Counted from the stretch's first letter, positions 26,528 through 35,493 are shown. The stretch: DNA of 64,000 bases from JAVVSR01 sp036654095 (GCA_036654095.1 JAVVSR010000003.1:62001-126000); one strand, 5' to 3'. Numbers and translations are program-made. The notes: generated from the letters alone by a model not told the origin.

Positions 26528-27025
26528 TTACGCTTCAGCTTTTTGTTCGCTAATAGCTTTAAGAACATACGCAAGTTTGCTGATAGGAGCAAGCATACTT
26601 CCGAGCATTTTTGCAAGCAACACTTCTTTTGAAGGTAGCGCTGCAATAATTTTAATACCTGCTTCGTCAAGATAAGCGCCGTCAATTAAACCGCATTTTG
26701 CGCTAAGTTTGTTGTAGCTTTTGATACCTTCACAAACAATTTTTGCGGGAGCAATAGCATCTCGTGAGCCAAAAGCAATAGCGGTAGGCCCTTCAAGCGC
26801 GCTATCAAACTGAGTGTAGCCTAACTCGTTGAAAGCGATTTTAACTAAGCGGTTTTTCATAACCTTATAATCAACGCCCGACTCTCTAAGTTTAGAGCGG
26901 AATTCAGTATCCTGTTTAACAGTTAGCCCTTTATATTCCACTAAAACAAGAGATGAAGCATTTTGAATTTTAGTTTTAATTTCTTCAACAATCTGTTTTT
27001 TAATTTGTAAAACTTGTTCAGACAT
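26528..27025 (-). CDS. rplJ: 50S ribosomal protein L10
   Basis: A 165-residue L10, which anchors the L7/L12 stalk to 23S rRNA. The N-terminal RNA-binding region (VEYKGLTVKQDTEFRSKLRESGVDYKVMKNRL) and the C-terminal helix (LGSMLAPISKLAYVLKAISEQKAEA) that binds L12 dimers are both present. It is preceded by an L10 leader with an attenuator hairpin, so the L10-L12 complex is expected to repress its own synthesis. Confidence 0.97.
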   Translation of the reverse strand: MSEQVLQIKKQIVEEIKTKIQNASSLVLVEYKGLTVKQDTEFRSKLRESGVDYKVMKNRLVKIAFNELGYTQFDSALEGPTAIAFGSRDAIAPAKIVCEGIKSYNKLSAKCGLIDGAYLDEAGIKIIAALPSKEVLLAKMLGSMLAPISKLAYVLKAISEQKAEA

Positions 27026-27039
27026 TTAGTAACCTCCTT

Positions 27040-27169
27040 GTAAGAATAATCGGCAAAACAAATGCCGTTTCAAAGACAGTGAAACGGCATAATAAAAACA
27101 AATGCTTGGTTCCTCGGCGAGCTTTAACTTTTAAGTCAGATGACGCTTGCTGTCTTTGGATATTAAGTT
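27040..27169 (-). ncRNA. L10 leader (ribosomal protein L10 autoregulatory RNA)
   Basis: The minus-strand leader of rplJ contains the conserved words AAAGACAGCAAGCG and GCTCGCCGAGG of the known L10 leader, in that order. They are followed by a hairpin, ATGCCGTTTC with GAAACGGCAT (27062-27090), and a TTTGTTTTG run, which can act as an attenuator. The word AAGACAG recurs inside the hairpin loop, so alternative pairing is possible. Confidence 0.85.
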
Positions 27170-27175
27170 GTTTAC

Positions 27176-27204
27176 ATTGTACAAAATAAAACCAATTTTG
27201 TCAA
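27176..27204 (-). promoter_or_regulatory. Sigma-A promoter of rplJL
   Basis: TTGACA (27204-27199), 17 bases, TACAAT (27181-27176) on the minus strand, directly ahead of the L10 leader. Confidence 0.85.
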
Positions 27205-27259
27205 GTAGTTTTTGAGTACTTACTAAACTAATAACGTTTAGGTAAATCTACAAATAAAA

Positions 27260-27946
27260 CTACATTTTATAGTTGATTTTAACGCTTGGACCCATAGTAG
27301 AAGCGACATATATACTTCTTAAATAAGTACCTTTTGCAGCTGCGGGTTTAGCTTTAACTAAAGCCTCGATAATTGTATTAAAGTTTTCAGCAAGTTTTTC
27401 CGCTCCGAACGACTTTTTCCCGATAGGAACGTGAACAATCGATGATTTATCAACCCTATACTCAACTTTACCAGCTTTAATTTCTTTAATAGCTCTTGCG
27501 ATATCCATTGTAACAGTGCCTGACTTAGGGTTAGGCATTAAACCTTTAGGGCCTAAAACTTTACCTAAACGGCCAACTAAACCCATCATATCGGGAGTAG
27601 TAACTACAACGTCAAAATCAAACCAGTTTTCAGTTTGAATTTTTTGAATCATATCTTCAGCGCCAACATAGTCAGCGCCTGCCGCCATAGCAGCGTCAGC
27701 TTTTTCACCCTTCGCAATAACTAAAACGCGTACGTTTTTGCCTGTTCCGTTAGGAAGCACGCAAACACCGCGAACTTGTTGGTCAGCGTGACGAGAATCA
27801 ACGCCCAAACGTACGTGAAGTTCAATAGTTTCATCAAATTTAGCTTTAGCTGTTACACATACAAGACTCATAGCCTCGTTAGAATCATAAGCCTTGCCAC
27901 GGTCGTAAGTAGCTAATGCGTTTTTATAATTTTTACCTCTAAACAT
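27260..27946 (-). CDS. rplA: 50S ribosomal protein L1
   Basis: A 228-residue L1, beginning MFRGKNYKNAL, with the family stretch DVVVTTPDMMGLVGRLGKVLGPKGLMPNPK. L1 forms the mobile arm that moves deacylated tRNA out of the E site. The start at 27946 is preferred because GGAGG lies 9 bases upstream and gives the normal length; the longer frame would overlap rplK. It begins 4 bases after the rplK stop. Confidence 0.97.
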   Translation of the reverse strand: MFRGKNYKNALATYDRGKAYDSNEAMSLVCVTAKAKFDETIELHVRLGVDSRHADQQVRGVCVLPNGTGKNVRVLVIAKGEKADAAMAAGADYVGAEDMIQKIQTENWFDFDVVVTTPDMMGLVGRLGKVLGPKGLMPNPKSGTVTMDIARAIKEIKAGKVEYRVDKSSIVHVPIGKKSFGAEKLAENFNTIIEALVKAKPAAAKGTYLRSIYVASTMGPSVKINYKM

Positions 27947-27950
27947 TGTA

Positions 27951-28379
27951 TTAGTCCTCCACAACAGTGATGCCCATACTGCGAGCAGTTCCGGCAATCA
28001 TACTCATAGCAGTTTCAATAGAAGCTGCGCTAAGGTCGGCTTTTTTCATTTCGGCAATTTCTCTTACCTGAGCCTTTGTAATTTTAGCAACTTTGTCTTT
28101 GTTGGGACGAGCCGAACCACTTGTAATACCGCAAGCCTTTTTTATAAGCACAGGAGCAGGTGGTGTCTTTAAAATAAAAGAGAACGAACGGTCGCTATAA
28201 ATTGTGATTACAACAGGAATAATCAAACCTGCTTTATTAGCGGTTTTCTCATTAAATTCCTTAGTGAAGCCAGGAATATTAACGCCGTGCGGACCTAGTG
28301 TTGAGCCGACAGGCGGCCCCGGGGTTGCCTTGCCAGCGGGCAATTGAAGTTTAACAATCGCATTAATTTTTTTAGCCAT
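27951..28379 (-). CDS. rplK: 50S ribosomal protein L11
   Basis: A 142-residue L11 with the N-terminal KLQLPAGKATPGPPVGSTLGPHGVNI signature and the C-terminal RNA-binding domain. It binds the GTPase-associated region of 23S rRNA. First gene of an rplKA unit; GGAGGT precedes the start. It stands 430 bases from nusG rather than following it closely, and has its own promoter candidates. Confidence 0.98.
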   Translation of the reverse strand: MAKKINAIVKLQLPAGKATPGPPVGSTLGPHGVNIPGFTKEFNEKTANKAGLIIPVVITIYSDRSFSFILKTPPAPVLIKKACGITSGSARPNKDKVAKITKAQVREIAEMKKADLSAASIETAMSMIAGTARSMGITVVED

Positions 28380-28397
28380 AGTATACCTCCAGACTAA

Positions 28398-28470
28398 CCG
28401 TGGTTTTAGTGAGCGCAGAAATATTTACACTCTCCCACTATTATACCGCGAGCTAACGCGGAACAATACA
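28398..28470 (-). promoter_or_regulatory. rplK promoter and leader candidate
   Basis: On the minus strand TATAAT lies at 28445-28440, with the inverted repeat CCGCG-TTAGCT-CGCGG (28461-28446) where the -35/-10 spacer should be. The leader just after it carries GTGGGAG and, further on, AAACCAC, which can pair (GTGG/CCAC) ahead of the GGAGGT site. No consensus -35 is seen (TTGTTC at 15 bases). Confidence 0.4.
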
Positions 28471-28810
28471 AATATTACACATCTAAATAAACAATATAAC
28501 AAGCGACGATATATAGATGTGACTGTCTACAACAATTAAAATTGTAAACATGACAACAATTTGAAATAGAATAACTAATCATTTAAGTTTTCACAACGCA
28601 AACATATTACATATTAGCAAAAATAATTTGTGAATTTCACCTAAATATTTTAATTACTTGCGCAATGCCCTATTCCCTTTTCAAATCTACAAGTTAACGA
28701 AACAGATATCTGCTTATTAACATTATATCTGCACAAAAAGTGCAAAACTATCAACAAAGAGTTAAATATCCTCATTGTCAATCGTTAATTGTCGAATTTA
28801 TAAACCCAAA
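28471..28810. other. Intergenic region between nusG and rplK
   Basis: No gene is visible. On the minus strand a second TATAAT lies at 28727-28722 with TGCAC-TTTTT-GTGCA just ahead of it and the perfect palindrome CAGATATCTG just after it, a possible regulated promoter. The rest is A/T-rich. Confidence 0.4.
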
Positions 28811-29344
28811 TTATAATTGGATTTTTTCAATTTGAGTAATGTCCAACTCGACAGGTGTTTGCCTGCCAAACATTGAAACAATAACTTTAACTTTTTGACG
28901 CTCCAAATTAATTCCATCAACAACACCGATAAAACTTTCAAGCGCGCCATTAATAACACGGATATTGTCACCCGTCTTAATATCAAAGTCAATAATATCA
29001 ATTTTTTCGAGACCCATACGTTTAACTTCTTCCGAATGAAGCGCGGTAGGTTTACCACAGGGGCCGACAAAGTTTGTCACTCCTCTGGTACTTGATACCA
29101 TAAAGCAAACGTGCGCGGTTTCCACCATTTTAACAAATACATAGCCCGGAAATTTTTTGCGTTCAACAACCTTTCTCTTGCCATTTTTCTCGACAATATC
29201 TTCCTCAACGGGAATTGCAATGTCCAAAATAAGCTCGTGAAGATTACTATTTTCAATCATCTTCTTCAGGTTATCTTCAACCATTTTTTCGTGGCCGGTG
29301 TATGTATGAACTACATACCATTTAGCTTGGTCGATATTTTCCAT
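28811..29344 (-). CDS. nusG: Transcription termination/antitermination factor NusG
   Basis: A 177-residue NusG: the NGN domain (AKWYVVHTYTGHEKMVEDNL, KFPGYVFVKM) that binds the RNA polymerase clamp, and the C-terminal KOW domain (GDNIRVINGALESFIGVVDGIN). It is the last gene of rpmG-secE-nusG. Usually rplK follows within about 200 bases; here the gap is larger. Confidence 0.97.
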   Translation of the reverse strand: MENIDQAKWYVVHTYTGHEKMVEDNLKKMIENSNLHELILDIAIPVEEDIVEKNGKRKVVERKKFPGYVFVKMVETAHVCFMVSSTRGVTNFVGPCGKPTALHSEEVKRMGLEKIDIIDFDIKTGDNIRVINGALESFIGVVDGINLERQKVKVIVSMFGRQTPVELDITQIEKIQL

Positions 29345-29372
29345 AATACTCCTTAAAAGATGTGACTATAAA

Positions 29373-29768
29373 CTATGCGACAGCCTTGCCGGTCAGCAAC
29401 TTTAACAATGCGCCGAGGCCTAAATCCATAGCAGTTAGCACAACTAGGAAGAAAAGGACAACCACAATAACTACCGTTGTAGACGTAACAACAGTTTTCC
29501 ATTTTGGCCAAGTAACCTTTTTCAGTTCCGAAATCATTTCCTTAAAAGCCTTAGCAATACGTTTGCCTAGCTTAGGTTTTGCATTAGCGGTAACTTTTGT
29601 GCCCTTAGTTGGGGATTTTTTAGCAGTGTTTTCAGGCTGAACGTTATCCGCAGCCTTCTTTTTAGCCAATTTAGCTTCGCGTTTAGCCTGTTTTAACTCC
29701 TCTCGGGTAATGACAGGTACGTTATCTTCCTTTGGCTCGTTGTTAATTTCAGGCGATATTTTTGACAT
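29373..29768 (-). CDS. secE: Preprotein translocase subunit SecE with N-terminal extension
   Basis: A 131-residue protein whose last 65 residues are SecE: an amphipathic helix (KAFKEMISELKKVTWPKWKTV) and one membrane span (TTVVIVVVLFFLVVLTAMDLGL). The first 65 residues are a Lys/Glu/Pro-rich hydrophilic extension not needed for the core function. Minimal Firmicute SecE is about 60 residues. The start at 29768 has GGAGGG 4 bases upstream; an upstream ATG would add 16 residues. Confidence 0.93.
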   Translation of the reverse strand: MSKISPEINNEPKEDNVPVITREELKQAKREAKLAKKKAADNVQPENTAKKSPTKGTKVTANAKPKLGKRIAKAFKEMISELKKVTWPKWKTVVTSTTVVIVVVLFFLVVLTAMDLGLGALLKLLTGKAVA

Positions 29769-29779
29769 ATTACCCTCCG

Positions 29780-29929
29780 TTACTTTGTTTCTTTGTGCAA
29801 AGTAGTTTTTTTGCAAAATTTGCAGTACTTGTTAAGTTCAAGCCTATCAGGGTTGTTCTTCTTATTTTTATAGTTATCGTAATTGCGTTGTTTGCACTCG
29901 GTGCATGCCAAAGTAATTCTAACTCGCAT
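29780..29929 (-). CDS. rpmG: 50S ribosomal protein L33
   Basis: A 49-residue protein, MRVRITLACTECKQRNYD, with two Cys pairs (CTEC and CKFC), the zinc-binding form of L33, and the NNPDRLELNKYC signature. GGAGG lies 7 bases ahead of the start. It is first in rpmG-secE-nusG, the usual order. Confidence 0.96.
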   Translation of the reverse strand: MRVRITLACTECKQRNYDNYKNKKNNPDRLELNKYCKFCKKTTLHKETK

Positions 29930-29973
29930 AATGACACCTCCAAAAAATTTCACCTTAAAAAAGGCGCTTAATT

Positions 29974-30002
29974 AATATAACATAGACTAACAGCTGTGTC
30001 AA
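29974..30002 (-). promoter_or_regulatory. Sigma-A promoter of rpmG-secE-nusG
   Basis: TTGACA (30002-29997), 17 bases, TATATT (29979-29974) on the minus strand, about 40 bases upstream of rpmG. Confidence 0.85.
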
Positions 30003-30003
30003 A

Positions 30004-30034
30004 TAAAAAAACCGACAAATCCGCATCTGCGGAA
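30004..30034 (-). terminator. Possible terminator after tuf
   Basis: TCCGC/GCGGA stem with a 4-base loop, then TTTGTCGG and TTTTTTT on the minus strand. The T-run is 8 bases from the stem, so termination is uncertain. Two other hairpin-forming palindromes lie between here and tuf (30061-30081 and 30090-30127) without T-runs. Confidence 0.38.
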
Positions 30035-30168
30035 AAATAACTGCGCCTACGAAAACAGCATTTGTTGATATATCAAACAAATATTTTTGTGCCTGCGCGC
30101 ATCAACATCGCGATACGCGCTGGCGCATTAATATGAATTTGAATTTGTAGAATAGTAAAACTATTTAA

Positions 30169-31374
30169 TTACTTAATAATTTTAGCTACAACGCCCGAGC
30201 CTACTGTTCTGCCGCCCTCGCGGATAGCGAAACGTAAACCTTCTTCGATAGCGATAGGAGTGATAAGAACTATCTCCATATCAACGTGGTCGCCGGGCAT
30301 AACCATTTCAACGCCTGCGGGCAATTTAATTGAACCCGTAACGTCGGTGGTACGGAAATAGAATTGAGGACGATAACCATTAATAAATGGTGTGTGACGT
30401 CCGCCTTCTTCTTTTGTTAAAACGTATACTTGTGACGTAAACTCTGTATGAGGATGAATTGTACCAGGTTTAGCGAGAACTTGGCCACGTTCAATTTCCT
30501 TACGGTCAACACCACGAAGCAATGCGCCGATATTGTCGCCTGCGTTAGCAAAGTCAAGAAGCTTACGGAACATTTCAATACCAGTAACAACGGTATCCTT
30601 AGGTTCAGCTGCAAGACCAACGATTTCTGCTTTGTCCTGAATTTTGATAGTACCACGCTCAACACGACCAGTAGCAACTGTGCCACGACCAGTGATTGTG
30701 AATACGTCTTCAACAGGCATTAAGAAAGGTTTTTCTGTATCGCGTACAGGAGCGGGAATATATGCGTCAACTGTATCAAGTAATTTTTGAATACATTGTG
30801 TATCCTCACTGTCAACTTTACCAGCAGTTAATGCTTCCATTGCTTTTAAAGCCGAGCCACGAATAATTGGGGTGTCGTCGCCGGGGAAATCGTATGAGCT
30901 TAATAACTCGCGAACTTCCATTTCAACTAACTCTAATAATTCCTCATCATCAACTTGGTCGCATTTATTTAAGAAAACAACAATATAAGGAACGCCAACC
31001 TGACGAGCAAGCAAAATGTGCTCACGAGTTTGAGGCATTGGGCCGTCTGATGCAGCAACAACAAGTATTGCTCCGTCCATTTGAGCAGCGCCAGTAATCA
31101 TGTTTTTAACATAGTCGGCGTGACCAGGGCAGTCAACGTGCGCGTAGTGACGAGTAGCTGTCTCGTATTCTACGTGTGAAGTATTGATTGTAATTCCTCT
31201 TGCTTTTTCTTCAGGAGCCTTGTCGATTTCGTCATATTTCATAACTTTAGCATATCCTTTAGATGCAGAGTACATTGTAATAGCAGCGGTAAGAGTAGTC
31301 TTGCCGTGGTCAACGTGACCAATAGTACCAATGTTTACGTGGGGTTTTGTTCTTTCAAATTTAGCTTTTGCCAT
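30169..31374 (-). CDS. tuf: Elongation factor Tu
   Basis: A 401-residue EF-Tu that delivers aminoacyl-tRNA to the ribosome. G-domain motifs GHVDHGKT, DCPGHADYVKNM and NKCDQVDD are intact, as are domains II and III (PFLMPVEDVFTITGRGTVATGRVERG; VVAKIIK end). Last gene of the str-type cluster; GGAGG precedes the start. One copy only in this window. Confidence 0.99.
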   Translation of the reverse strand: MAKAKFERTKPHVNIGTIGHVDHGKTTLTAAITMYSASKGYAKVMKYDEIDKAPEEKARGITINTSHVEYETATRHYAHVDCPGHADYVKNMITGAAQMDGAILVVAASDGPMPQTREHILLARQVGVPYIVVFLNKCDQVDDEELLELVEMEVRELLSSYDFPGDDTPIIRGSALKAMEALTAGKVDSEDTQCIQKLLDTVDAYIPAPVRDTEKPFLMPVEDVFTITGRGTVATGRVERGTIKIQDKAEIVGLAAEPKDTVVTGIEMFRKLLDFANAGDNIGALLRGVDRKEIERGQVLAKPGTIHPHTEFTSQVYVLTKEEGGRHTPFINGYRPQFYFRTTDVTGSIKLPAGVEMVMPGDHVDMEIVLITPIAIEEGLRFAIREGGRTVGSGVVAKIIK

Positions 31375-31467
31375 TTTGAATTCCTCCTACAAATTCTTGA
31401 TAATTTTTTATTTTATTTTAATGCTTAGCATTATTAGTTTGGCTATCTCACTGGGCAGAGATGCTCC

Positions 31468-33534
31468 TTAATGACCTAACAATTTTTCGGCTACGCTACG
31501 CGGAACCTGGTTATAATGATCGAAAAACATTGAAAAGTTAGCCCTACCTTGCGAAATTGACCTCAATATAGTTGCGTAACCAAACATTTCAGATAAAGGA
31601 ACCAGTGCGTCGATTAGCTGTGAGCCATTGCGCATTTCCATACCTTTAATTGTACCACGTCTACCGTTTATAGTAGCCATACAATCGCCCAAATATTCTT
31701 CCGGAGTGGTAACTTCGACTTTCATAATTGGTTCAAGTAAAACAGGGTTTGCATTTTTTGCGCCTTCTTTAAAGGCTTGCGAGCCTGCAATACGATATGC
31801 GATTTCACTGCTGTCGACATCGTGGTAACTACCATCGACAACCGTTGCTTTAAAGTCAACCAGCTCATATCCTGCAATTATGCCTCCTTGAGCGGCCTCT
31901 CTAATACCCGTTTCAATAGCTGGTATATATTCCTTCGGAATAGACCCGCCAACGGTTTTATCTTCAAATACAAAGCCTTTGCCCGCTTCGTTTGGTTCAA
32001 ATATGACAGTACAATCACCATACTGACCTTTACCGCCCGATTGACGAACATATCTGCCTTGCTGTTTAACTGTTTTTGTAATAGTTTCACGATAAGCAAC
32101 TTGCGGACGTCCTACGTTAGCCTCAACTTTGAACTCACGCAACAATCTGTCAACAATGATTTCCAAATGAAGTTCGCCCATACCCGCAATGATAGTTTGC
32201 CCCGTTTCGCGGTCGGTATAAGCCTTAAATGTAGGGTCTTCCTCAGCCAACTTTTGTAAAGCTAAGCCCATCTTTTCCTGACCCGCTTTCGTTTTAGGTT
32301 CAATAGCAACCTTAATAACAGGTTCGGGAAAATCCATATTTTCTAAAATAATTGGTTTTTGCATATCACACAAGGTGTCGCCTGTGCTGCTTTCTTTTAA
32401 ACCAACTACCGCAACAATATCGCCTGTTGACGCTTCTTCAATATCTTCACGATTATTAGCGTGCATTCTTAAGATACGGCCAATCCTTTCACGTTTGCCA
32501 CGAGCGGCATTCATAATTGTCATACCAGTTTGCAATATGCCACTGTAAATCCTTATAAAAGCCAACCTTCCAACAAACGGGTCAGTCATAACTTTGAAAA
32601 GCAACGCTGAAAACGGCTGCTCGTCGTTTGGATGACGCACGTCTTCTTCATCTGTCTTTGGATTAGTACCAGTAATACATTCCTTATCTTGAGGTGACGG
32701 TAAATAATCAATAATCGCATCAAGTAAACTTTGTACGCCTTTATTTCTGTACGCGCTTCCGCACAGTACTGGAACTATTTTAAGGCTAATTGTAGCTTTT
32801 CTAATGGCAGGCTTCAACTCTTCAGCGGAAATATCCTGTCCATCTAAGAATTTTTCCAAAATACTGTCGTCAAAATCGGCAACCGCTTCCATAAGCGCAA
32901 GCCTAGCGGCGTCAGTTTTCTCTCGAAGATTTTCAGGGACATCTACAACGTCATATTGAGTGCCTAACTCATCCCTATATATAACAGCATTATTTGCAAC
33001 AAGGTTAATAACCCCTACAAAATCGCCTTCGTTACCGATAGGCAGTTCAATAGGAACTGCGTTTGCTTTAAGCCTATCGTGCATCATTTGAACAGCATTT
33101 TCAAAGTTTGCACCCGTAATATCCATCTTATTGACAAACGCTAACCGCGGAACATTATATTTGTTTGCCTGACGCCAAACCGCTTCCGATTGTGGTTCAA
33201 CACCGCCCTTTGCGCAGAAAAGCGCAACTGCGCCATCCAAGATACGCAAACTGCGTTCAACCTCAACCGAGAAATCCACGTGACCGGGGGTATCGATGAT
33301 ATTGATACGATGTTCTTTCCAATAAGCTGTTGTCGCCGCAGAAGTTATGGTAATACCACGCTCCTGTTCTTGAGCCATCCAGTCCATCGTAGCGGCTCCC
33401 TCGTGAGTTTCGCCCATACGATGGTTTTTACCCGTATAGAACAAAATCCGTTCGGTTGTCGTGGTCTTTCCGGCGTCAATATGAGCCATGATACCAATAT
33501 TTCTAACTTTTTCTAGCGCTATCGCTCTGTTCAT
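31468..33534 (-). CDS. fusA: Elongation factor G
   Basis: A 688-residue translocase. GTPase motifs GIMAHIDAGKTTTTERIL, DTPGHVDF and NKMD, and the domain IV segment VVDGSYHDVDSSEIAY, are present. It catalyses ribosome translocation and helps recycling. The order rpsL-rpsG-fusA-tuf with 42- to 93-base gaps is the classical str operon. Confidence 0.99.
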   Translation of the reverse strand: MNRAIALEKVRNIGIMAHIDAGKTTTTERILFYTGKNHRMGETHEGAATMDWMAQEQERGITITSAATTAYWKEHRINIIDTPGHVDFSVEVERSLRILDGAVALFCAKGGVEPQSEAVWRQANKYNVPRLAFVNKMDITGANFENAVQMMHDRLKANAVPIELPIGNEGDFVGVINLVANNAVIYRDELGTQYDVVDVPENLREKTDAARLALMEAVADFDDSILEKFLDGQDISAEELKPAIRKATISLKIVPVLCGSAYRNKGVQSLLDAIIDYLPSPQDKECITGTNPKTDEEDVRHPNDEQPFSALLFKVMTDPFVGRLAFIRIYSGILQTGMTIMNAARGKRERIGRILRMHANNREDIEEASTGDIVAVVGLKESSTGDTLCDMQKPIILENMDFPEPVIKVAIEPKTKAGQEKMGLALQKLAEEDPTFKAYTDRETGQTIIAGMGELHLEIIVDRLLREFKVEANVGRPQVAYRETITKTVKQQGRYVRQSGGKGQYGDCTVIFEPNEAGKGFVFEDKTVGGSIPKEYIPAIETGIREAAQGGIIAGYELVDFKATVVDGSYHDVDSSEIAYRIAGSQAFKEGAKNANPVLLEPIMKVEVTTPEEYLGDCMATINGRRGTIKGMEMRNGSQLIDALVPLSEMFGYATILRSISQGRANFSMFFDHYNQVPRSVAEKLLGH

Positions 33535-33576
33535 AATTTAAGTCTCCTGTATCTCATGACTCCCCTTATCTAATGA

Positions 33577-34047
33577 CTACCAACGATAGTGCGCAAAAGC
33601 CTTATTTGCTTCAGCCATACGATGTGTTTCTTCTTTCTTCTTAACTGCGCCGCCATTATTGGAATACGCATCCATAAGCTCGCCTGCTAATCTCTCAGCC
33701 ATAGTTTTTTCACTGCGCTTACGAGTAAAAATAGTCAACCAGCGAATACCCAATGTCTGCCTTCTGTCGGGACGAATATCGATAGGTACTTGATAGGTAG
33801 AACCACCTACACGCCTTGCTTTAACCTCTACCGCGGGCATAATGTTTTCTAACGCCTGTGTAAATATATTTATAGCACTTTGATTTAATTTTTTTTCAGC
33901 AATATCAAATGCACCGTAAACAATGGACTCCGCAATACCCTTTTTTCCATCGTGCATAACTTGGTTAATAAGTTTTGTCACGACAGTACTGTTAAATTTT
34001 GGGTCTGGAAGAACGTCACGTTTTGGTACACCACTTCTTCTTGGCAT
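33577..34047 (-). CDS. rpsG: 30S ribosomal protein S7
   Basis: A 156-residue S7 that nucleates 30S head assembly. It begins MPRRSGVPKRDVLPDPKF and contains ALENIMPAVEVKARRVGGSTYQVP. In E. coli S7 represses the str operon; no such site can be judged here. GGAGGT precedes the start. Confidence 0.98.
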   Translation of the reverse strand: MPRRSGVPKRDVLPDPKFNSTVVTKLINQVMHDGKKGIAESIVYGAFDIAEKKLNQSAINIFTQALENIMPAVEVKARRVGGSTYQVPIDIRPDRRQTLGIRWLTIFTRKRSEKTMAERLAGELMDAYSNNGGAVKKKEETHRMAEANKAFAHYRW

Positions 34048-34093
34048 TTCTAGTTACCTCCTGTTTATTTAATTGGTTGTTGTTTCATCCGAG

Positions 34094-34465
34094 TTATTTT
34101 GGCTTTTTAGCGCCATACTTAGAACGAGCCTGCTTGCGATTTGCAACGCCTGAAGCATCTAACGCACCACGAATGATGTGATACCTTACGCCTGGCAAAT
34201 CCCTTACCCTTCCGCCGCGAATTAAAACCACACTGTGCTCTTGCAAATTATGACCGATACCTGGGATATAAATTGTACCCTCCATACCGTTAATAAGACG
34301 AACACGTGCTATTTTACGAAGCGCAGAGTTAGGCTTCTTTGGAGACGTTGTCGTTACAGATAAGCATACACCTCTCTTTTGCGGACAGCTGTCCATGATA
34401 GGTGCAGATGACTTTTTAATCTGCTTCTCCCTGCCTTGCCTAATTAACTGATTAATTGTTGGCAT
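34094..34465 (-). CDS. rpsL: 30S ribosomal protein S12
   Basis: A 123-residue S12 at the decoding centre. The segments KKPNSALRKIARVRL and RGGRVRDLPGVRYHIIRG, which include the streptomycin-resistance positions, have the usual lysines (K of TTSPKKPN and GRVRDLPGV), so no resistance change is evident. GGAGGT lies ahead of the start. Confidence 0.98.
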   Translation of the reverse strand: MPTINQLIRQGREKQIKKSSAPIMDSCPQKRGVCLSVTTTSPKKPNSALRKIARVRLINGMEGTIYIPGIGHNLQEHSVVLIRGGRVRDLPGVRYHIIRGALDASGVANRKQARSKYGAKKPK

Positions 34466-34538
34466 TTTGTAACCTCCTATGTTATTAAATCGGATGAGCT
34501 TATCAGCAACCCGAAGATAAACTCAAGCTGTATTGACT

Positions 34539-34793
34539 TTACTTCAAACCAACCACCGCCGCGCCTACGTCAATATTGCAAACCTTGCCCAACGCTTCCT
34601 TGCTGGAAACATTTTCAATTTTCACTTTATATTGGTTTGCGCAAGCGACGACTTGATTTTTAATAAAATCGTCCGCATCGTCAGCCACGATGACACACTT
34701 TATCGTGGAATTTTCAATGCCTTTTAACACTTGTTTCATACCCACTACCTTGTCGGAATTTACAATAGTTTCTAATAATTGATTTTCAATCAT
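34539..34793 (-). CDS. rplGB: L7Ae-family ribosomal protein (YbxF-type)
   Basis: An 84-residue L7Ae/L30e-fold protein, with KVVGMKQVLKGIENSTIKCVIVADDAD and the C-terminal IDVGAAVVGLK. Bacterial members (YbxF, YlxQ) bind kink-turn RNA. It is encoded just upstream of rpsL, as in Bacillus. The start at 34793 is chosen because the first ATG of the longer frame (34853) falls at the predicted transcription start; a GGGA sequence lies upstream of it. Unlike Bacillus, rpoC is not the preceding gene. Confidence 0.9.
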   Translation of the reverse strand: MIENQLLETIVNSDKVVGMKQVLKGIENSTIKCVIVADDADDFIKNQVVACANQYKVKIENVSSKEALGKVCNIDVGAAVVGLK

Positions 34794-34830
34794 AACCTTA
34801 ATTCCCGTTTTTTTAGTATTGGATAACCTA

Positions 34831-34849
34831 CTTGTAGGCATACTACAAG
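34831..34849 (-). promoter_or_regulatory. Leader hairpin of the L7Ae-str operon
   Basis: CTTGTAG and CTACAAG form a perfect 7-base-pair stem with a 5-base loop, starting at about the first transcribed base. The hairpin lies 38 bases ahead of the L7Ae start codon. Function unknown. Confidence 0.5.
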
Positions 34850-34856
34850 CCATAAT

Positions 34857-34885
34857 ATTCTAGCAGTTAAAAAACAATATGTCAA
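34857..34885 (-). promoter_or_regulatory. Sigma-A promoter of L7Ae-rpsL-rpsG-fusA-tuf
   Basis: TTGACA (34885-34880), 17 bases, TAGAAT (34862-34857) on the minus strand. Transcription should start near 34850. Confidence 0.85.
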
Positions 34886-35493
34886 AGAAAAATAAGCGAT
34901 TTTTGCAAAAATTTTAGAATTTTTTAAATATATTAACCCTTTTAACGTGTTATGTGAAGTCAGCTATGCCATTTTTGTAGTTTTTTGGCAATTTTGCAAG
35001 TTATTGCATTGATATCTTGCATTTATTTAAGTTATATAACTGTATATTTGGCATTAAGTTGCTCATAAACATTCAAATACAAGCATTTATGCGACGCTTC
35101 TCTCAAATTTATTTTGATACCATAACTAGCTATAAAATTTAAAAGCCATTTCCCGCCGTTTCTTAATCACAAAAATCAGTCAAGATTATTGCTTGTAATT
35201 TTTTAAGCGATATAAAATTACTTTAACTCCCTCGCTATCTTGTCCCAAAAATACTGACGGCCATTACGCGACACATTGTACTTTTTTATTTCAAGCTATT
35301 TATCAATTTAAAATGCCCAAATTTATAAGGATTGCGCGTCCACACGCGTGAGAGGCTTTAATTAACAATCAATTTCCATTGCGCAATAAATATATTCGCT
35401 TCATATTACGCATACGAAAATCTACACTTATTTTTATTTTTTGTCAAATGTATTGCATACAAAATATTAATTTATTTAAAAATTAAATATTTT
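34886..35493. other. Long intergenic stretch without a recognised gene
   Basis: About 600 bases, in the position where rpoC would sit in many Firmicutes. I see no reading frame with a ribosome binding site, no tRNA and no clear repeat. Small G/C-richer islands occur (near 35090, 35330 and 35345), but none forms an evident structured RNA. Confidence 0.5.

Noticed and set aside
30090..30127. Strong G/C-rich inverted repeat after tuf as a terminator
   Set aside because: One mismatch in the stem is acceptable, but no T-run follows on either strand, so I do not call it a terminator.
34886..35493. Hidden gene or RNA gene in the 600-base gap
   Set aside because: No frame with a start, ribosome binding site and reasonable length, and no cloverleaf could be drawn.
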